A DNA stretch of 64,000 nt from Flavobacterium sp. Root901 (GCF_001429765.1 NZ_LMJB01000009.1:382302-446301); one strand, 5' to 3'; positions 1 to 9,962 are shown, counted from the stretch's first letter. Notes: generated by a model from the sequence alone, not told the origin. Program-made: numbers and translations.

Positions 1-1
1 T

Positions 2-1771
2 GATAGTAGAAATCGTTTTGTTGGATATGCTAACTTAACTTACAAAATTGCTGACTGGTTATCTGCTACAGCAAAAATATCTACAGATACTTACGCTGAG
101 CTTCGTGAAGAAAGATTAGCAGTAGGTTCAGTTGGAAAAACTTTCGGTATCAATGCTTTCACAGAAACTTCAGGATACCAAAGATATAATGGTAACTTCT
201 CTGAACAGAACTACGATTTATTACTTAACTTCAAACATAACTTTGGTGAAAACTTTAGTTTAACTGGAGTATTAGGTGGAACTGTAAGAAGAAACTATTT
301 CAATCAAATTACTGCTTCTACAGAAGGAGGACTTATTGTTCCTGGTCTTTATAGCTTAGACAACTCTGTTTCTGGAAGTCCATTCCCTTACGAAAGAGAA
401 ACTAAAACTGGAGTAAACAGTTATTTTGCTTCTGTTTCATTAGGTTACTTAGATCAATTCTTTATTGATGCAACATCAAGAAGAGATGCATTCTCTCAAT
501 TACCAGAAGGTGACAACTCATTATTCAGTAACTCTATTTCTGGAAGCTGGGTTTTCACAAAAGCTATTGATGCAAGCTGGTTAACATTTGGTAAATTAAG
601 AGGTGGTTACTCTGAGAGCCCACTTGGAACTCCAACATTGGCATTAGTTGATACTTACACAAAAATCAACTCATTCAATGGACAACAACAATATTCAGTA
701 AACTCTACAAAAAACAATCCTAACTTAAAACCTATCAAAACTGAAACAGAAGAGATTGGTCTTGAGATGCAATTCTTAAACAGAAGAGTTGGATTTGACG
801 TGAGTTTATACAAAAATACAAACGACGGCGAAGCTATTCCAGTTCCTTACTCAACTGCAACAGGTTACTCAACTCGTTATGTAAACGCTGCAACTATTCA
901 AAACAAAGGTATTGAGGTTCAATTTAACGCAACTCCAATTAAAACAAATGATTTTGCATGGGATATTACAGTTAACTGGTCTAAAAACGACAATAAAGTA
1001 ATCGCATTAGCTGATGGTGTAGAAAACTTATTAATTGGTGGTTCTTACCCAGGTGGTGTTACTTTAAACGCTGTTGTTGGAAAACCTTTCGGAGTTCTTA
1101 AAGGAACAGATTATACTTATACTGCTGATGGTCAAAAAATTGTTAACCCAACAACAGGAAGATACGTAATCAATACTTCTACAAATAACATTATTGGTGA
1201 TATTAACCCTGATTGGATTGGTGGTATCCGTAACAAATTTTCATACAAAAGTCTTTCTTTCAGTTTCTTAATTGACATGAAAAAAGGTGGAGATATCTTT
1301 TCTACTGACCAATGGTATGGTGTTGGTACTGGTTTAACTGATGAAACTGCTGGATTAAATGATCTTGGAAACCCAAAAAGAAATTCAGTTGCTACTGGCG
1401 GAGGTATAATCAACCCAGGAGTTTATGCTGATGGTACTCCAAACACAACAAGAACTGCTTACTCAACTGGTGGAGCTATTACAAACGCTTACTCAAACGG
1501 GCCAAGAAGTCAATATGTATATGATGCTGGTTTTATTAAATTAAGAGAGGTTAATATTACTTATACATTACCAACTTCATTAGTACAAAAAATCAAATTA
1601 GTGGATGCAAAAATCTCACTTATTGGATCTAACTTATGGATAATTGACAAGAACCTTCCAGATGCTGATCCAGAAAGTGGTTTAGGATCTAACATTGGAT
1701 CTGCAGGTTTATCTATCGGATCTCTTCCAACCACTAGAAACATTGGTTGCAACTTAACAATAAAATTCTAA
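2..1771 (+). CDS. SusC/RagA-family TonB-dependent outer membrane receptor, 3' part only
   Basis: The reading frame is open from base 2, so the gene begins upstream of the window; an internal start near 638 is not real. The visible part (about 589 codons) is beta-barrel sequence with alternating polar and aromatic strands and ends in a C-terminal phenylalanine, as outer membrane barrels do. SusC proteins form the channel through which glycans, peptides or other nutrients pass, powered by TonB. The SusD partner starts 3 bases downstream, which confirms the family. Signal peptide, carboxypeptidase-like domain and plug lie outside the window, so substrate cannot be inferred. No polysaccharide-degrading genes follow. 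Confidence 0.93.
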   Translation, partial: DSRNRFVGYANLTYKIADWLSATAKISTDTYAELREERLAVGSVGKTFGINAFTETSGYQRYNGNFSEQNYDLLLNFKHNFGENFSLTGVLGGTVRRNYFNQITASTEGGLIVPGLYSLDNSVSGSPFPYERETKTGVNSYFASVSLGYLDQFFIDATSRRDAFSQLPEGDNSLFSNSISGSWVFTKAIDASWLTFGKLRGGYSESPLGTPTLALVDTYTKINSFNGQQQYSVNSTKNNPNLKPIKTETEEIGLEMQFLNRRVGFDVSLYKNTNDGEAIPVPYSTATGYSTRYVNAATIQNKGIEVQFNATPIKTNDFAWDITVNWSKNDNKVIALADGVENLLIGGSYPGGVTLNAVVGKPFGVLKGTDYTYTADGQKIVNPTTGRYVINTSTNNIIGDINPDWIGGIRNKFSYKSLSFSFLIDMKKGGDIFSTDQWYGVGTGLTDETAGLNDLGNPKRNSVATGGGIINPGVYADGTPNTTRTAYSTGGAITNAYSNGPRSQYVYDAGFIKLREVNITYTLPTSLVQKIKLVDAKISLIGSNLWIIDKNLPDADPESGLGSNIGSAGLSIGSLPTTRNIGCNLTIKF

Positions 1772-1774
1772 GCT

Positions 1775-3241
1775 ATGAAAAATAGACTGCTTATATTAAT
1801 ACCACTTTTATCCTTGTTTGCATCATGTACTGATGATATTACAGGATTAAACACGGACACTAAACGTCCAACTTACACTCAGGCTGAGTACTTATTTACC
1901 AACGCAGAACATGCAATGGTAGATCAAGTAACAAGTACTTCTGTTAACTTTAACGTTTTCAGATTATTTGCTCAACAATGGACAGAAGTTCAATACCCAC
2001 AAGAAAGTCAATATGATCTTACTGGTAGAACTATTCCTGATACACACTGGACTACATATTACCGTGATGTATTAAAAGATTATAAAGAAGCTAGACAAAT
2101 TTTGGTTGATTCAAAAGCTACTTACACTGGAGCTCCTGAAGGATTAATCGTTATTAACAATAAAATTGCTGTAATTGATATCTTAACTGCATATACTTAT
2201 GGTATTTTAGTTGACACTTTTGGAGATGTTCCGTACAGTGAAGCTTTAGATATTATCAATCACCCACTGCCAAAATACGACGATGCTCAAACAATTTACA
2301 GAGATCTTATCTCAAAATTAACAACAGCATCTAACTCTTTAGATTCAAGTGAAGATAGTTTTGGAGATGCTGATTTAGTTTACGGTGGAGATGTAGCAAA
2401 ATGGGCTAAATTTGCTAATTCGTTACGTTTAAGAATGGCAATCAATATGCATGATGTTGATGCTGCTTATGCTTCAACTCAAGCTATTGCTGCTGTTAAT
2501 GATGGTATTATTACATCTAGTGCTGATGGAACTTACATGAATTATGCTGCAACTCAGCCAAATGCTAACCCATTATACGTTGATTTAGTTGCTTCTGGCC
2601 GTAATGACTTTATTCCTGCAGATACATTTGTAAATAAATTAAACGCTCTTAGTGACCCAAGAAGACCTCAATATTTTACTGAATACCCAGTTGGATCAGG
2701 ATTATACAAAGGAGGAGTTTATGGAGCAATTAATACTTACGATGCATTCTCTCACTTAACTGAAACAATTAAAGAGCCAACATATCCTGGTGTATTATTC
2801 ACTTATTCAGAAGTTGAATTTTTACTAGCTGAGGCTGTTGAAAGAGGTATTGCTGTTGGTGGTACTGCAGCATCTCACTACAATGCAGCTATTACAGCTT
2901 CTATGTTAGACTGGGGTGTAGCACCTGCTGCTATTGCAACTTATTTAGCAAGACCTGATGTAGCTTATGCTACTGCTACAGGAACTTGGAAGCAAAAAAT
3001 TGGAGAACAATCATGGATCGCTTTATTCAATAGAGGATTTGAAGCTTGGACTTCTTACAGAAGATTAGACTACCCTGCTTTACAAGTACCTGCTGTAACT
3101 TATGGTGATATCACTGAAGTTCCAAAACGTTATTCTTATCCTAACAGAGAGCAAACGCTTAATGCTACTAGTTTAGCAGCAGCAGTTGCTAAACTAGGTA
3201 ACAATAATGTTACTACTAAAATATTCTGGGATAAACAATAA
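1775..3241 (+). CDS. SusD/RagB-family nutrient-binding outer membrane lipoprotein
   Basis: 488 aa. A lipoprotein signal ends in LFASC with the lipidated cysteine at residue 18, so the mature protein should be anchored in the outer membrane facing outward. Helical TPR-like SusD features follow (WAKFANSLRLRMA near the middle, a conserved W-K-QKIGEQSWIALF block late). It caps the SusC channel and captures substrate. It is cotranscribed with the SusC gene (3-nt gap) and followed by a good terminator. It resembles the shorter SusD-like group often seen without a CAZyme cluster; the ligand is unknown. Confidence 0.92.
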   Translation: MKNRLLILIPLLSLFASCTDDITGLNTDTKRPTYTQAEYLFTNAEHAMVDQVTSTSVNFNVFRLFAQQWTEVQYPQESQYDLTGRTIPDTHWTTYYRDVLKDYKEARQILVDSKATYTGAPEGLIVINNKIAVIDILTAYTYGILVDTFGDVPYSEALDIINHPLPKYDDAQTIYRDLISKLTTASNSLDSSEDSFGDADLVYGGDVAKWAKFANSLRLRMAINMHDVDAAYASTQAIAAVNDGIITSSADGTYMNYAATQPNANPLYVDLVASGRNDFIPADTFVNKLNALSDPRRPQYFTEYPVGSGLYKGGVYGAINTYDAFSHLTETIKEPTYPGVLFTYSEVEFLLAEAVERGIAVGGTAASHYNAAITASMLDWGVAPAAIATYLARPDVAYATATGTWKQKIGEQSWIALFNRGFEAWTSYRRLDYPALQVPAVTYGDITEVPKRYSYPNREQTLNATSLAAAVAKLGNNNVTTKIFWDKQ

Positions 3242-3264
3242 TTTTGTTCCAAATCAATACCAAA

Positions 3265-3297
3265 AACCATCCTGTTCATTCAGGGTGGTTTTTTTTT
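3265..3297 (+). terminator. Rho-independent terminator of the susCD unit
   Basis: A 10-bp stem (AACCATCCTG with CAGGGTGGTT, one G-U type pair) has a 6-nt loop and runs into nine T. It lies 23 bases after the susD stop codon. Confidence 0.85.
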
Positions 3298-3313
3298 ATA
3301 TAAACATTATACT

Positions 3314-3321
3314 TATATTTG
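3314..3321 (+). promoter_or_regulatory. -7 promoter element TATATTTG of rlmB
   Basis: Matches the Bacteroidota -7 consensus TAnnTTTG. It ends only 4 bases before the rlmB ATG, so transcription would start at or almost at the start codon, giving a leaderless or nearly leaderless mRNA. Confidence 0.55.
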
Positions 3322-3325
3322 CCCT

Positions 3326-4060
3326 ATGGAAAAAGAACATCAAATATTTGGCATTAGAGCCATTATAGAGGCAATACAAGCAGGACAGGAAGTCGATAAA
3401 GTATTTATACAAAAAGAGATTTCGGGAGAATTAATGAAAGACCTAATGAAGGTAATGAAACGTGCTAACATTAATTTTTCTTATGTACCTGTTGAAAAAC
3501 TAAACCGATTAACGCCAAATAATCACCAGGGTGCCGTTGCTACAATTTCACCAATTGGATTTATCGATATTGAACATTTAGTTGAATCCACTATTGAATC
3601 AGGGTCTAAACCATTATTTTTAATATTAGATCAAATTTCAGACGCTCGAAATTTTGGAGCTATTATCAGAACTGCTGAATGCACAGGAGTCAACGGAATC
3701 ATCATTCAAAAAGCAGGTTCAGCTCCGGTAAATGGAGATACTGTAAAAACATCTGCCGGTGCGGTTTTTAATGTTCCAATATGTAAAGTTGAACATATTA
3801 AAGATGCAATATTCTATTTACAAGGATCTGGAATAAAAACTGTGGCTGCTACAGAAAAAACAGATCAAAATATTTACGATTTATCATTAAACGAACCATT
3901 AGCAATTATAATGGGATCTGAAGACAGGGGTATCAATCCTTCTGTACTTAAAATCGTTGATGAAAAAGCAAAATTACCAATGTTTGGCTCAATTGGATCG
4001 CTTAATGTGTCTGTGGCCTGTGGTGCATTTTTATATGAAACTGTACGTCAGAGAAGTTAA
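3326..4060 (+). CDS. rlmB: 23S rRNA (guanosine-2'-O-)-methyltransferase, RlmB/TrmH family (SpoU)
   Basis: 244 aa, the usual length. An N-terminal substrate-binding domain (about 1-75) precedes the SPOUT knotted methyltransferase domain. The three family motifs are present: N109 to R115 (NFGAIIR), MGSEDRG at 196-202 and SLNVSVA at 225-231, which form the SAM-binding knot. By family it methylates the 2'-OH of a conserved guanosine in 23S rRNA (G2251 in E. coli). A TAnnTTTG element sits just upstream. Assignment to RlmB rather than another TrmH paralogue rests on length and the NHQGAVA motif. Confidence 0.9.
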   Translation: MEKEHQIFGIRAIIEAIQAGQEVDKVFIQKEISGELMKDLMKVMKRANINFSYVPVEKLNRLTPNNHQGAVATISPIGFIDIEHLVESTIESGSKPLFLILDQISDARNFGAIIRTAECTGVNGIIIQKAGSAPVNGDTVKTSAGAVFNVPICKVEHIKDAIFYLQGSGIKTVAATEKTDQNIYDLSLNEPLAIIMGSEDRGINPSVLKIVDEKAKLPMFGSIGSLNVSVACGAFLYETVRQRS

Positions 4061-4101
4061 GTAATACAAGAATTAGGAATGACAAATAAATAGTAAATTT
4101 T

Positions 4102-4899
4102 ATGTCTTCACAACCTAATCATTTCTTACTAAAAAAAATAAGTCCAATACTTATAACAATTATTTTTGCAAGTATTGGTTATGGCCAAACCATACACTAT
4201 AATCAATTTTGGGGTGAAGTTCAATTTAACAGAACTATAAACGAAAAATGGTCTGCAGAATTAAACATCGGAACGAGTTACAGCAGTACAAAATCCTCAC
4301 CAAATATATTCGAACAAAACACTCAACGGTTTTTTAGAGGCTGGGGACATTATTATTTGTCACCACGATGGAAACTGTCAACTTCTATTGGTTATTTTGA
4401 CAATAAAGATGTACCTGAAATAGGTCAGTTTGCTTCACCAGAATGGAGATATGCCTTACAGGGAATCTATTACTTTCATAAAGCCGGTTACACATTAAGT
4501 ACAAGAATGCGGGCTGAACTTCGGCACATGAAAAACGAAGATGATACTCATGAAAATGTAATACGTTATCGGCAGCAGATAAAATACATACAACCTGTAA
4601 ACAGTAAAATCCTGCGTTCCGGAGTAATTTATGTACTGGCTTCTGACGAACTTTTCTTTAAATCAGGAACTAAAGTTACAGGTCTTAGTTTTTTTGACAG
4701 GAACAGATTAAATATTGGTGCCGGATATTTATTTACCGATGATATTCAAGTTGAATTAGTCTATGCGAATGATTTCCTTCCCAGAGACAATGCAGACCAA
4801 ATTGTCAATGCTGCTTCGCTAACGCTTAAATTTAATAATCTTTTTAAAAACATACATAAAAAGTTATTGGATAAAGCTGAAGCTCTTAATGAAGATTAA
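4102..4899 (+). CDS. DUF2490 domain outer-membrane-like protein
   Basis: 265 aa. An N-terminal signal peptide (about 1-28, ending near GYGQ) precedes a series of short amphipathic strands rich in W, Y and R (FWGEVQFN, RGWGHYYLSPRWKLS, GVIYVLASDELFFK), typical of the DUF2490 beta-barrel family. Function is unknown; the family is predicted to sit in the outer membrane. It follows rlmB by 41 bases and its stop lies 1 base from the stop of the convergent gene, so no room remains for a separate terminator. Confidence 0.75.
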   Translation: MSSQPNHFLLKKISPILITIIFASIGYGQTIHYNQFWGEVQFNRTINEKWSAELNIGTSYSSTKSSPNIFEQNTQRFFRGWGHYYLSPRWKLSTSIGYFDNKDVPEIGQFASPEWRYALQGIYYFHKAGYTLSTRMRAELRHMKNEDDTHENVIRYRQQIKYIQPVNSKILRSGVIYVLASDELFFKSGTKVTGLSFFDRNRLNIGAGYLFTDDIQVELVYANDFLPRDNADQIVNAASLTLKFNNLFKNIHKKLLDKAEALNED

Positions 4900-4900
4900 G

Positions 4901-5395
4901 TTACTTTTCTTTCTTCAAAAAACACGCCAGCTGTTTTAAGATTTCGTCTTTGTGCAATTTAAAATTATAATCACGAACAAACTCTGTTCCTTTCATATTG
5001 ATTGATGCGACTACAGCTTCAAACTTAGAAAAAGCATCAATATCTTTATTATCTATCAAATAAAGAACCTGCATTATAGAATCGTTTTGAATATATTGAG
5101 TATCATAATGCGTTAATTTATACTTTTCATTATTAGCTAAGCGTATAATTAAATCGTCAGTTATGTTTTTTCCGGTTTTTTTTTCCGGGAAAGGAGTCGG
5201 CTGCAAAGCCACAAAATAATTTTCTTTATCAGTAACGATATTAATTTTTAGTGATTTCGACTTGGTTGTATAAAATACTGCCGGATCGAAATAATATACC
5301 ATTGAACCATCTGCAAGAACTTTATTCTTTACATTGCATTGGGCAAAAGACTCAATTGAAGTCAAAACCAAAATTGTCAAAAAAAGCTTTTTCAT
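4901..5395 (-). CDS. Exported protein of unknown function
   Basis: 164 aa from the ATG at 5395; an in-frame TTG at 5422 would add residues before the signal peptide and is less likely. The protein begins with a clear signal peptide (MKKLFLTILVLTS, cleavage near SFAQ). The mature part is about 145 aa of mixed alpha/beta sequence without a motif I recognise. It lies alone on the minus strand between DUF2490 and the rhomboid gene. No function proposed. Confidence 0.75.
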   Translation of the reverse strand: MKKLFLTILVLTSIESFAQCNVKNKVLADGSMVYYFDPAVFYTTKSKSLKINIVTDKENYFVALQPTPFPEKKTGKNITDDLIIRLANNEKYKLTHYDTQYIQNDSIMQVLYLIDNKDIDAFSKFEAVVASINMKGTEFVRDYNFKLHKDEILKQLACFLKKEK

Positions 5396-5455
5396 TATAC
5401 AATTTGTAAATGGTTGTAACAAAATTAATCATTTTCTTTAAATGCTTTTAAACAA

Positions 5456-6253
5456 TCAAAATTTATCTCCTGATTCTGATTTAGTTACAATATAATTTAC
5501 CTCTATAGTAGAATTAAAATATGATTCGGGATTATTATTTTCGTTTTCCTCTTCCGTTTCTGTATTAACAAAATTGCCATTTTCATCAAAATGTTTCATA
5601 AAAGCATCTTGTTGAGGATCAAAATCTGGTTTTTGCCAATCGTAAAGTATTGGTTTTGAATATTCAGGTGTTTTATAATAGAGCGAAAGACCAAATCCTG
5701 TAATAAATCCGGCCAAATGTCCTTCCCATGAAATTGCCGCATCAACATCTGGAAATATATACCAGATCATTCCGCCATAAAGCAAAATAACAGATAATGA
5801 AAGCGCAACTAAACGATAATATTTAGTTTGAATTCCTTTAAAAAAAATAAAACTTACCAGAACATAAATTAATCCACTCGCTCCAATATGAAAATTTGAA
5901 CGTCCTATAATCCATGTTATTAATCCTGAAAACAAAATTCCATAACAAATAACTGCTAGTGACTGTTTTGGATAAAAAAACTGTAAAGCTGCCAATAATA
6001 CAAATAACGGAATTGAATTATTATATAAATGCTCTAAGTTTTCATGAATAAACGGACTGAATAAAACTCCTTGTAAACCTGAAAAATCCCGCGGATAAAT
6101 TCCATGCTGATAAAAATCAAAATCAAACCGAATCTGCATCCAATAAATAATCCATAATAAAAGCACAAAAAATGCCGGCAGTCCAATAATAGCATTTGAA
6201 AATTTAAAGTGATTATCATTCATATTATTCGATTCTAATTTATGTTTTGACAT
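5456..6253 (-). CDS. Rhomboid-family intramembrane serine protease
   Basis: 265 aa from the ATG at 6253; the longer frame would use TTG at 6268. Six or so hydrophobic segments are visible. The catalytic serine lies in the GASG motif of the fourth segment (HIGASGLIYVLVSF), and the partner histidine in EGHLAGFITGFGLS of the last. A conserved HENLEHLYNN stretch marks loop 1. The cytoplasmic tail of about 65 residues is acidic and Asn/Glu rich. The substrate is unknown. It is divergent from rarA, with about 130 bases between the two start codons. Confidence 0.88.
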   Translation of the reverse strand: MSKHKLESNNMNDNHFKFSNAIIGLPAFFVLLLWIIYWMQIRFDFDFYQHGIYPRDFSGLQGVLFSPFIHENLEHLYNNSIPLFVLLAALQFFYPKQSLAVICYGILFSGLITWIIGRSNFHIGASGLIYVLVSFIFFKGIQTKYYRLVALSLSVILLYGGMIWYIFPDVDAAISWEGHLAGFITGFGLSLYYKTPEYSKPILYDWQKPDFDPQQDAFMKHFDENGNFVNTETEEENENNNPESYFNSTIEVNYIVTKSESGDKF

Positions 6254-6383
6254 CAAAAAACTATCCAAATAAAATTTACTGATAATTTGTCAGCTTAAGA
6301 TTTATATGTTAAATGTTTCCGAATGAATAAGTATATAGTTTTACTGAAGGTAAAATTAAATCTGAAAATAGTAATTTTACAAA

Positions 6384-7661
6384 ATGGAAGCACCTTTAGC
6401 AGAGCGTATTCGCCCACAGAAATTAGAAGATTATGTAAGTCAAAGTCATTTGGTTGGACCAAATGGTTCGCTGACGCAGCAAATTTCGAGAGGAATAATA
6501 CCTTCGTTGATTTTCTGGGGACCTCCCGGAACCGGAAAAACAACTTTGGCACAAATTATTGCGCAGGAATCAAAACGTCCTTTTTATATTTTAAGTGCAA
6601 TTAATTCCGGAGTTAAAGATATTCGGGATGTTATTGATAAAGCGAAACAAAGCGGAGGCTTATTTACAGCCAAAAATCCTATCTTATTTATAGATGAGAT
6701 TCATCGATTTAGTAAATCGCAGCAGGATTCCCTTTTGGCCGCTGTCGAAAAAGGATGGATTACACTTATTGGCGCAACAACAGAAAACCCAAGTTTTGAG
6801 GTTATTCCCGCATTATTATCGCGCTGTCAGGTTTATATATTAAATGCTTTTTCAAAAGACGATTTAGAAGCCTTATTACATCGTGCCATGAAAATTGATG
6901 TCGAATTGGCATCTAAAAATATAACTTTAAAAGAAACAGAAGCCCTGCTCCGTCTTTCTGGCGGCGATGGCAGAAAGTTGTTGAATATTTTTGAACTTGT
7001 TGTAAATGCTTCTCCAAATGACGAAGTAATTATTACCAATGACCGGGTCCTTAAACTTGTACAACAAAATACAGTTTTATACGATAAAACAGGCGAACAG
7101 CACTATGATATTGTTTCGGCATTTATTAAATCAATAAGAGGAAGCGACCCAAATGGTGCAGTTTATTGGCTTGCCAGAATGATTGAAGGTGGAGAAGATG
7201 TAAAATTTATCGCCAGAAGAATGTTGATTTTATCCAGTGAAGATATAGGAAATGCCAATCCAACTGCATTTATTATGGCAAATAATACCTTTCAGGCCGT
7301 ATCTACAATTGGTTATCCTGAAAGTCGTATCATTTTAAGTCAGTGCGCCATTTATTTAGCAACATCCCCAAAAAGCAATGCTTCCTATATGGCTATTGGA
7401 AATGCACAGCAGCTGGTAAAACAAACCGGAGATTTACCCGTTCCAATTCATTTGCGAAATGCTCCAACGAAGTTGATGAAAGAATTAGGCTATGGAGAAG
7501 ATTATAAATACTCTCATGACTATGCCAATAATTTTGCAGAACAAGAATTTTTACCAGATGCTATAAAAGAAACGGTTCTTTACAATCCGGGAAGCAATTC
7601 GAGAGAGAACAGCAACCGCGAATTTTTAAAGAACCGCTGGAAAGATAAATATGGTTATTAA
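6384..7661 (+). CDS. rarA: Replication-associated recombination protein A (AAA+ ATPase RarA/MgsA)
   Basis: 425 aa, full length. Walker A GPPGTGKTT at 46-54, Walker B LFIDEIHRF at about 101-109, and the ATTENPSFEV sensor block near 131 are intact. The second half carries the tetramerisation/MgsA C-terminal domain (RGSDPNGAVYWLARMIEGGED). RarA acts at stalled forks and single-strand gaps and resembles clamp-loader subunits. The gene is monocistronic, convergent with the operon that ends at 7674. Confidence 0.95.
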   Translation: MEAPLAERIRPQKLEDYVSQSHLVGPNGSLTQQISRGIIPSLIFWGPPGTGKTTLAQIIAQESKRPFYILSAINSGVKDIRDVIDKAKQSGGLFTAKNPILFIDEIHRFSKSQQDSLLAAVEKGWITLIGATTENPSFEVIPALLSRCQVYILNAFSKDDLEALLHRAMKIDVELASKNITLKETEALLRLSGGDGRKLLNIFELVVNASPNDEVIITNDRVLKLVQQNTVLYDKTGEQHYDIVSAFIKSIRGSDPNGAVYWLARMIEGGEDVKFIARRMLILSSEDIGNANPTAFIMANNTFQAVSTIGYPESRIILSQCAIYLATSPKSNASYMAIGNAQQLVKQTGDLPVPIHLRNAPTKLMKELGYGEDYKYSHDYANNFAEQEFLPDAIKETVLYNPGSNSRENSNREFLKNRWKDKYGY

Positions 7662-7673
7662 ACCTTATTTTAT

Positions 7674-8426
7674 TTAAAATTTTACAGAAATTTTTTCAGA
7701 AACCAATTTGTCATTTTGATAATATTCAAAATACCATTGATTGTCCTTTGCATTTAAAGAACCTTGTATTCCATCTTTAATTGCTATAAAAGAATCCGCA
7801 CGCGAAGTTTTAAGCAGCTTCATTACCACTTTTGGTGTTTTATCAATTAATTGAAAACCATTTTCTGTTGGCTGTGCGTATAATAAATTCGGATCTGAAA
7901 GATTTACATTGACAGCTGGTTTTTCTTCAACTGGAGTATTTGCAGCTACAGTTACAGCAGCCGCAGCAGGTTGTACTTGTACTGCATTTGAAGAAGAAAC
8001 AGATTTTCCGCTGTATTGATAATGCAAACCAATTACAGATGTAAATGCATTTTCAAGACTTTCTTTATAGGCAACTTCATATTCTTTTTCTCTGCTTTTT
8101 CCGGTTTCAGATGTGTAAATTACTTTTCCATAACAATCTTTAAACTCAATAAAAAGTTTAGTTACCAAAAAGGCATTGTCCTTTTTTACATCAATATACA
8201 AAAGTTCACATCTGTCGAATCCAGCCGGGATCTGTTCATTGGTATAAAACGCCTGAAATCCTGCTTTGAGTAAATTTGACTTTGTTAATGTAGCTAATCT
8301 GTACTGATTTTCAGTTTTAAGAAAGTCATATTTTAATGGAATTATAACAGCTTTGTAATCATTAACAGATTGCGAAAATCCAATTAAAGAGCAAAGAAAC
8401 AGAGCTAATAAAGCTTTTATTTTCAT
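7674..8426 (-). CDS. Exported protein of unknown function, last gene of the radC unit
   Basis: 250 aa with a signal peptide (about 1-19, LIGFSQS). Residues about 20-140 form a lipocalin- or OmpA-unlike alpha/beta region; a low-complexity Ala/Val/Thr linker lies near 150-170, and a short beta domain occupies 185-250. I do not recognise the family. It starts 2 bases after the upstream HAD hydrolase stop, so it is cotranscribed with radC and the HAD gene, although an exported product has no obvious link to them. Confidence 0.75.
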   Translation of the reverse strand: MKIKALLALFLCSLIGFSQSVNDYKAVIIPLKYDFLKTENQYRLATLTKSNLLKAGFQAFYTNEQIPAGFDRCELLYIDVKKDNAFLVTKLFIEFKDCYGKVIYTSETGKSREKEYEVAYKESLENAFTSVIGLHYQYSGKSVSSSNAVQVQPAAAAVTVAANTPVEEKPAVNVNLSDPNLLYAQPTENGFQLIDKTPKVVMKLLKTSRADSFIAIKDGIQGSLNAKDNQWYFEYYQNDKLVSEKISVKF

Positions 8427-8428
8427 AA

Positions 8429-9115
8429 TTATAAATATTTTTTTAGTTCTAGTAAATGGTTAATTTGTTTAAAATTCTTAGGTACTTCAACATTTCTTAC
8501 GTTAAAAAAAATGGCATCTAGTCCAGCATTTAAAGCTCCATGAACATCTGCATCAAGATCGTCGCCAATCATAATACTATTTTGTTTTGATGCCTGAGCC
8601 AAATTGACAGCATAATCAAAGATAATACTATTTGGCTTTTTAACTCCCGCTAATTCAGAATTTGTAATTGTGCTGAAATAACCTCCAAGTGAAGCATTAT
8701 TGATTTTTTTAGTCTGAACACTCGCAAAACCGTTTGTAATAATATGGAGTTTATATTTTGGTTTTAAATATTCTAAAACTTCAATTGCACCATCAAACAA
8801 ATAATTATTATCGGTTAGAAACTCAATATAATCATTGGCAATCTGATCTATATTTTCATCTGAAATAACATAATTCAAAGCATCAAAAGAAAATTTTAAT
8901 CTATTGTATCGCAATTCCTGATGTGTAATCTGGTCATTTTGGTACAAGCGCCAGCATTCCTGATTTATTGGAACATATTTCTCAATAAAATCTTCAATTC
9001 TTATATGACCAAAATTATTTTTAAAAATACGATCAAAAGCCATTTCAGAGTTCTTGTCAAAATCCCAAAGAGTATGATCTAAATCAAAAAAAATGTCTGT
9101 AATATTAGTGTTCAT
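8429..9115 (-). CDS. YjjG-family HAD pyrimidine nucleotidase
   Basis: 228 aa. HAD motif I DLDHTLWDF has the nucleophile Asp11 and acid Asp13. Motif II is in HIITNG, motif III lysine in GVKKPNSIIF, and motif IV in MIGDDLDAD. The layout and the DHTLWDFDKNS start match the YjjG noncanonical nucleotidases, which clear nonstandard pyrimidine nucleoside monophosphates in the cytoplasm. It lies between radC (3-nt gap) and the exported protein (2-nt gap). Confidence 0.88.
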   Translation of the reverse strand: MNTNITDIFFDLDHTLWDFDKNSEMAFDRIFKNNFGHIRIEDFIEKYVPINQECWRLYQNDQITHQELRYNRLKFSFDALNYVISDENIDQIANDYIEFLTDNNYLFDGAIEVLEYLKPKYKLHIITNGFASVQTKKINNASLGGYFSTITNSELAGVKKPNSIIFDYAVNLAQASKQNSIMIGDDLDADVHGALNAGLDAIFFNVRNVEVPKNFKQINHLLELKKYL

Positions 9116-9118
9116 AAA

Positions 9119-9808
9119 TTAAAAAATTCCTTCATCTACAAAACTATAATATTTTGTTTCAGTTATTATCAAATGATCCAAAACTTTAACATCTAGTATC
9201 TCCCCTGCTGTTTTCATTTTCTTTGTAATTTGCATATCGGCATCGCTGGGATTTAGATTTCCCGAAGGATGATTATGACACAAAATCAATCCTGTAGCAC
9301 CGTTTTCTAATGCCAGTTTAAAAACTAACCTGACATCGACCACAGTTCCTGTTATACCTCCTTTGCTCAATTGCGATTTAGAAATAACCTTATTTGAATT
9401 ATTAAGAAAAAGCACCCAAAATTCTTCATGGGGAAGTTCACCAATAATTGGCTGCATTATTTCAAATATCCCTTTACTTGAAGTTATTTTTTTAAATTTC
9501 AATGCATCCTCACTTCTTTGTCTTCTTCCTAATTCTAATGCAGAAACGATAGAAATGGCCTTCGCCTCACCTATTCCCTTAAATTGTGTTAATTGAGCAA
9601 TAGACATTTTTCCTAAAACATTTAGATTTCCTGCATTCAGCAAGATGCGTTTGCTTAAATCTACAGCCGATTCATTTCGGCTTCCCGATCCTATTAAAAT
9701 AGCAACTAATTCTGCATTACTTAAAGATTCTTTTCCTTTTAACAGGAGTTTTTCACGCGGACGGTCATCTTCAGACCAGGTAGTAATAGGAAAATAAGTG
9801 TTTTCCAT
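9119..9808 (-). CDS. radC: RadC-family JAB/MPN domain protein
   Basis: 229 aa, the standard length. An N-terminal helix-hairpin-helix region (FKGIGEAKA, 76-84) is followed by the JAMM metalloprotease-like motif: E129 with H178, H180 and D191 in CHNHPSGNLNPSD. All metal ligands are present. The historical name DNA repair protein RadC is doubtful and the true activity is unknown. First gene of a three-gene operon with the HAD nucleotidase and an exported protein. Confidence 0.93.
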   Translation of the reverse strand: MENTYFPITTWSEDDRPREKLLLKGKESLSNAELVAILIGSGSRNESAVDLSKRILLNAGNLNVLGKMSIAQLTQFKGIGEAKAISIVSALELGRRQRSEDALKFKKITSSKGIFEIMQPIIGELPHEEFWVLFLNNSNKVISKSQLSKGGITGTVVDVRLVFKLALENGATGLILCHNHPSGNLNPSDADMQITKKMKTAGEILDVKVLDHLIITETKYYSFVDEGIF

Positions 9809-9903
9809 TTAATTTATATTTATGATTATCAAGTATATTTTAAAAAACATTTTCGGCGAATATATCAAATATATAAGAAAAATCATTCAAATAAATTTGT
9901 GTA

Positions 9904-9936
9904 AATAAAAATGCCAATTACAATAAGCAATTGGCA
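9904..9936 (-). terminator. Terminator downstream of mpl
   Basis: Perfect 8-bp stem (TGCCAATT with AATTGGCA, 9912-9919 and 9929-9936) with a 9-nt loop, followed on the minus strand by a T-rich tract. It begins 26 bases past the mpl stop codon. Confidence 0.75.
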
Positions 9937-9962
9937 CATTATCAAATTTCTAGTTTGATTAA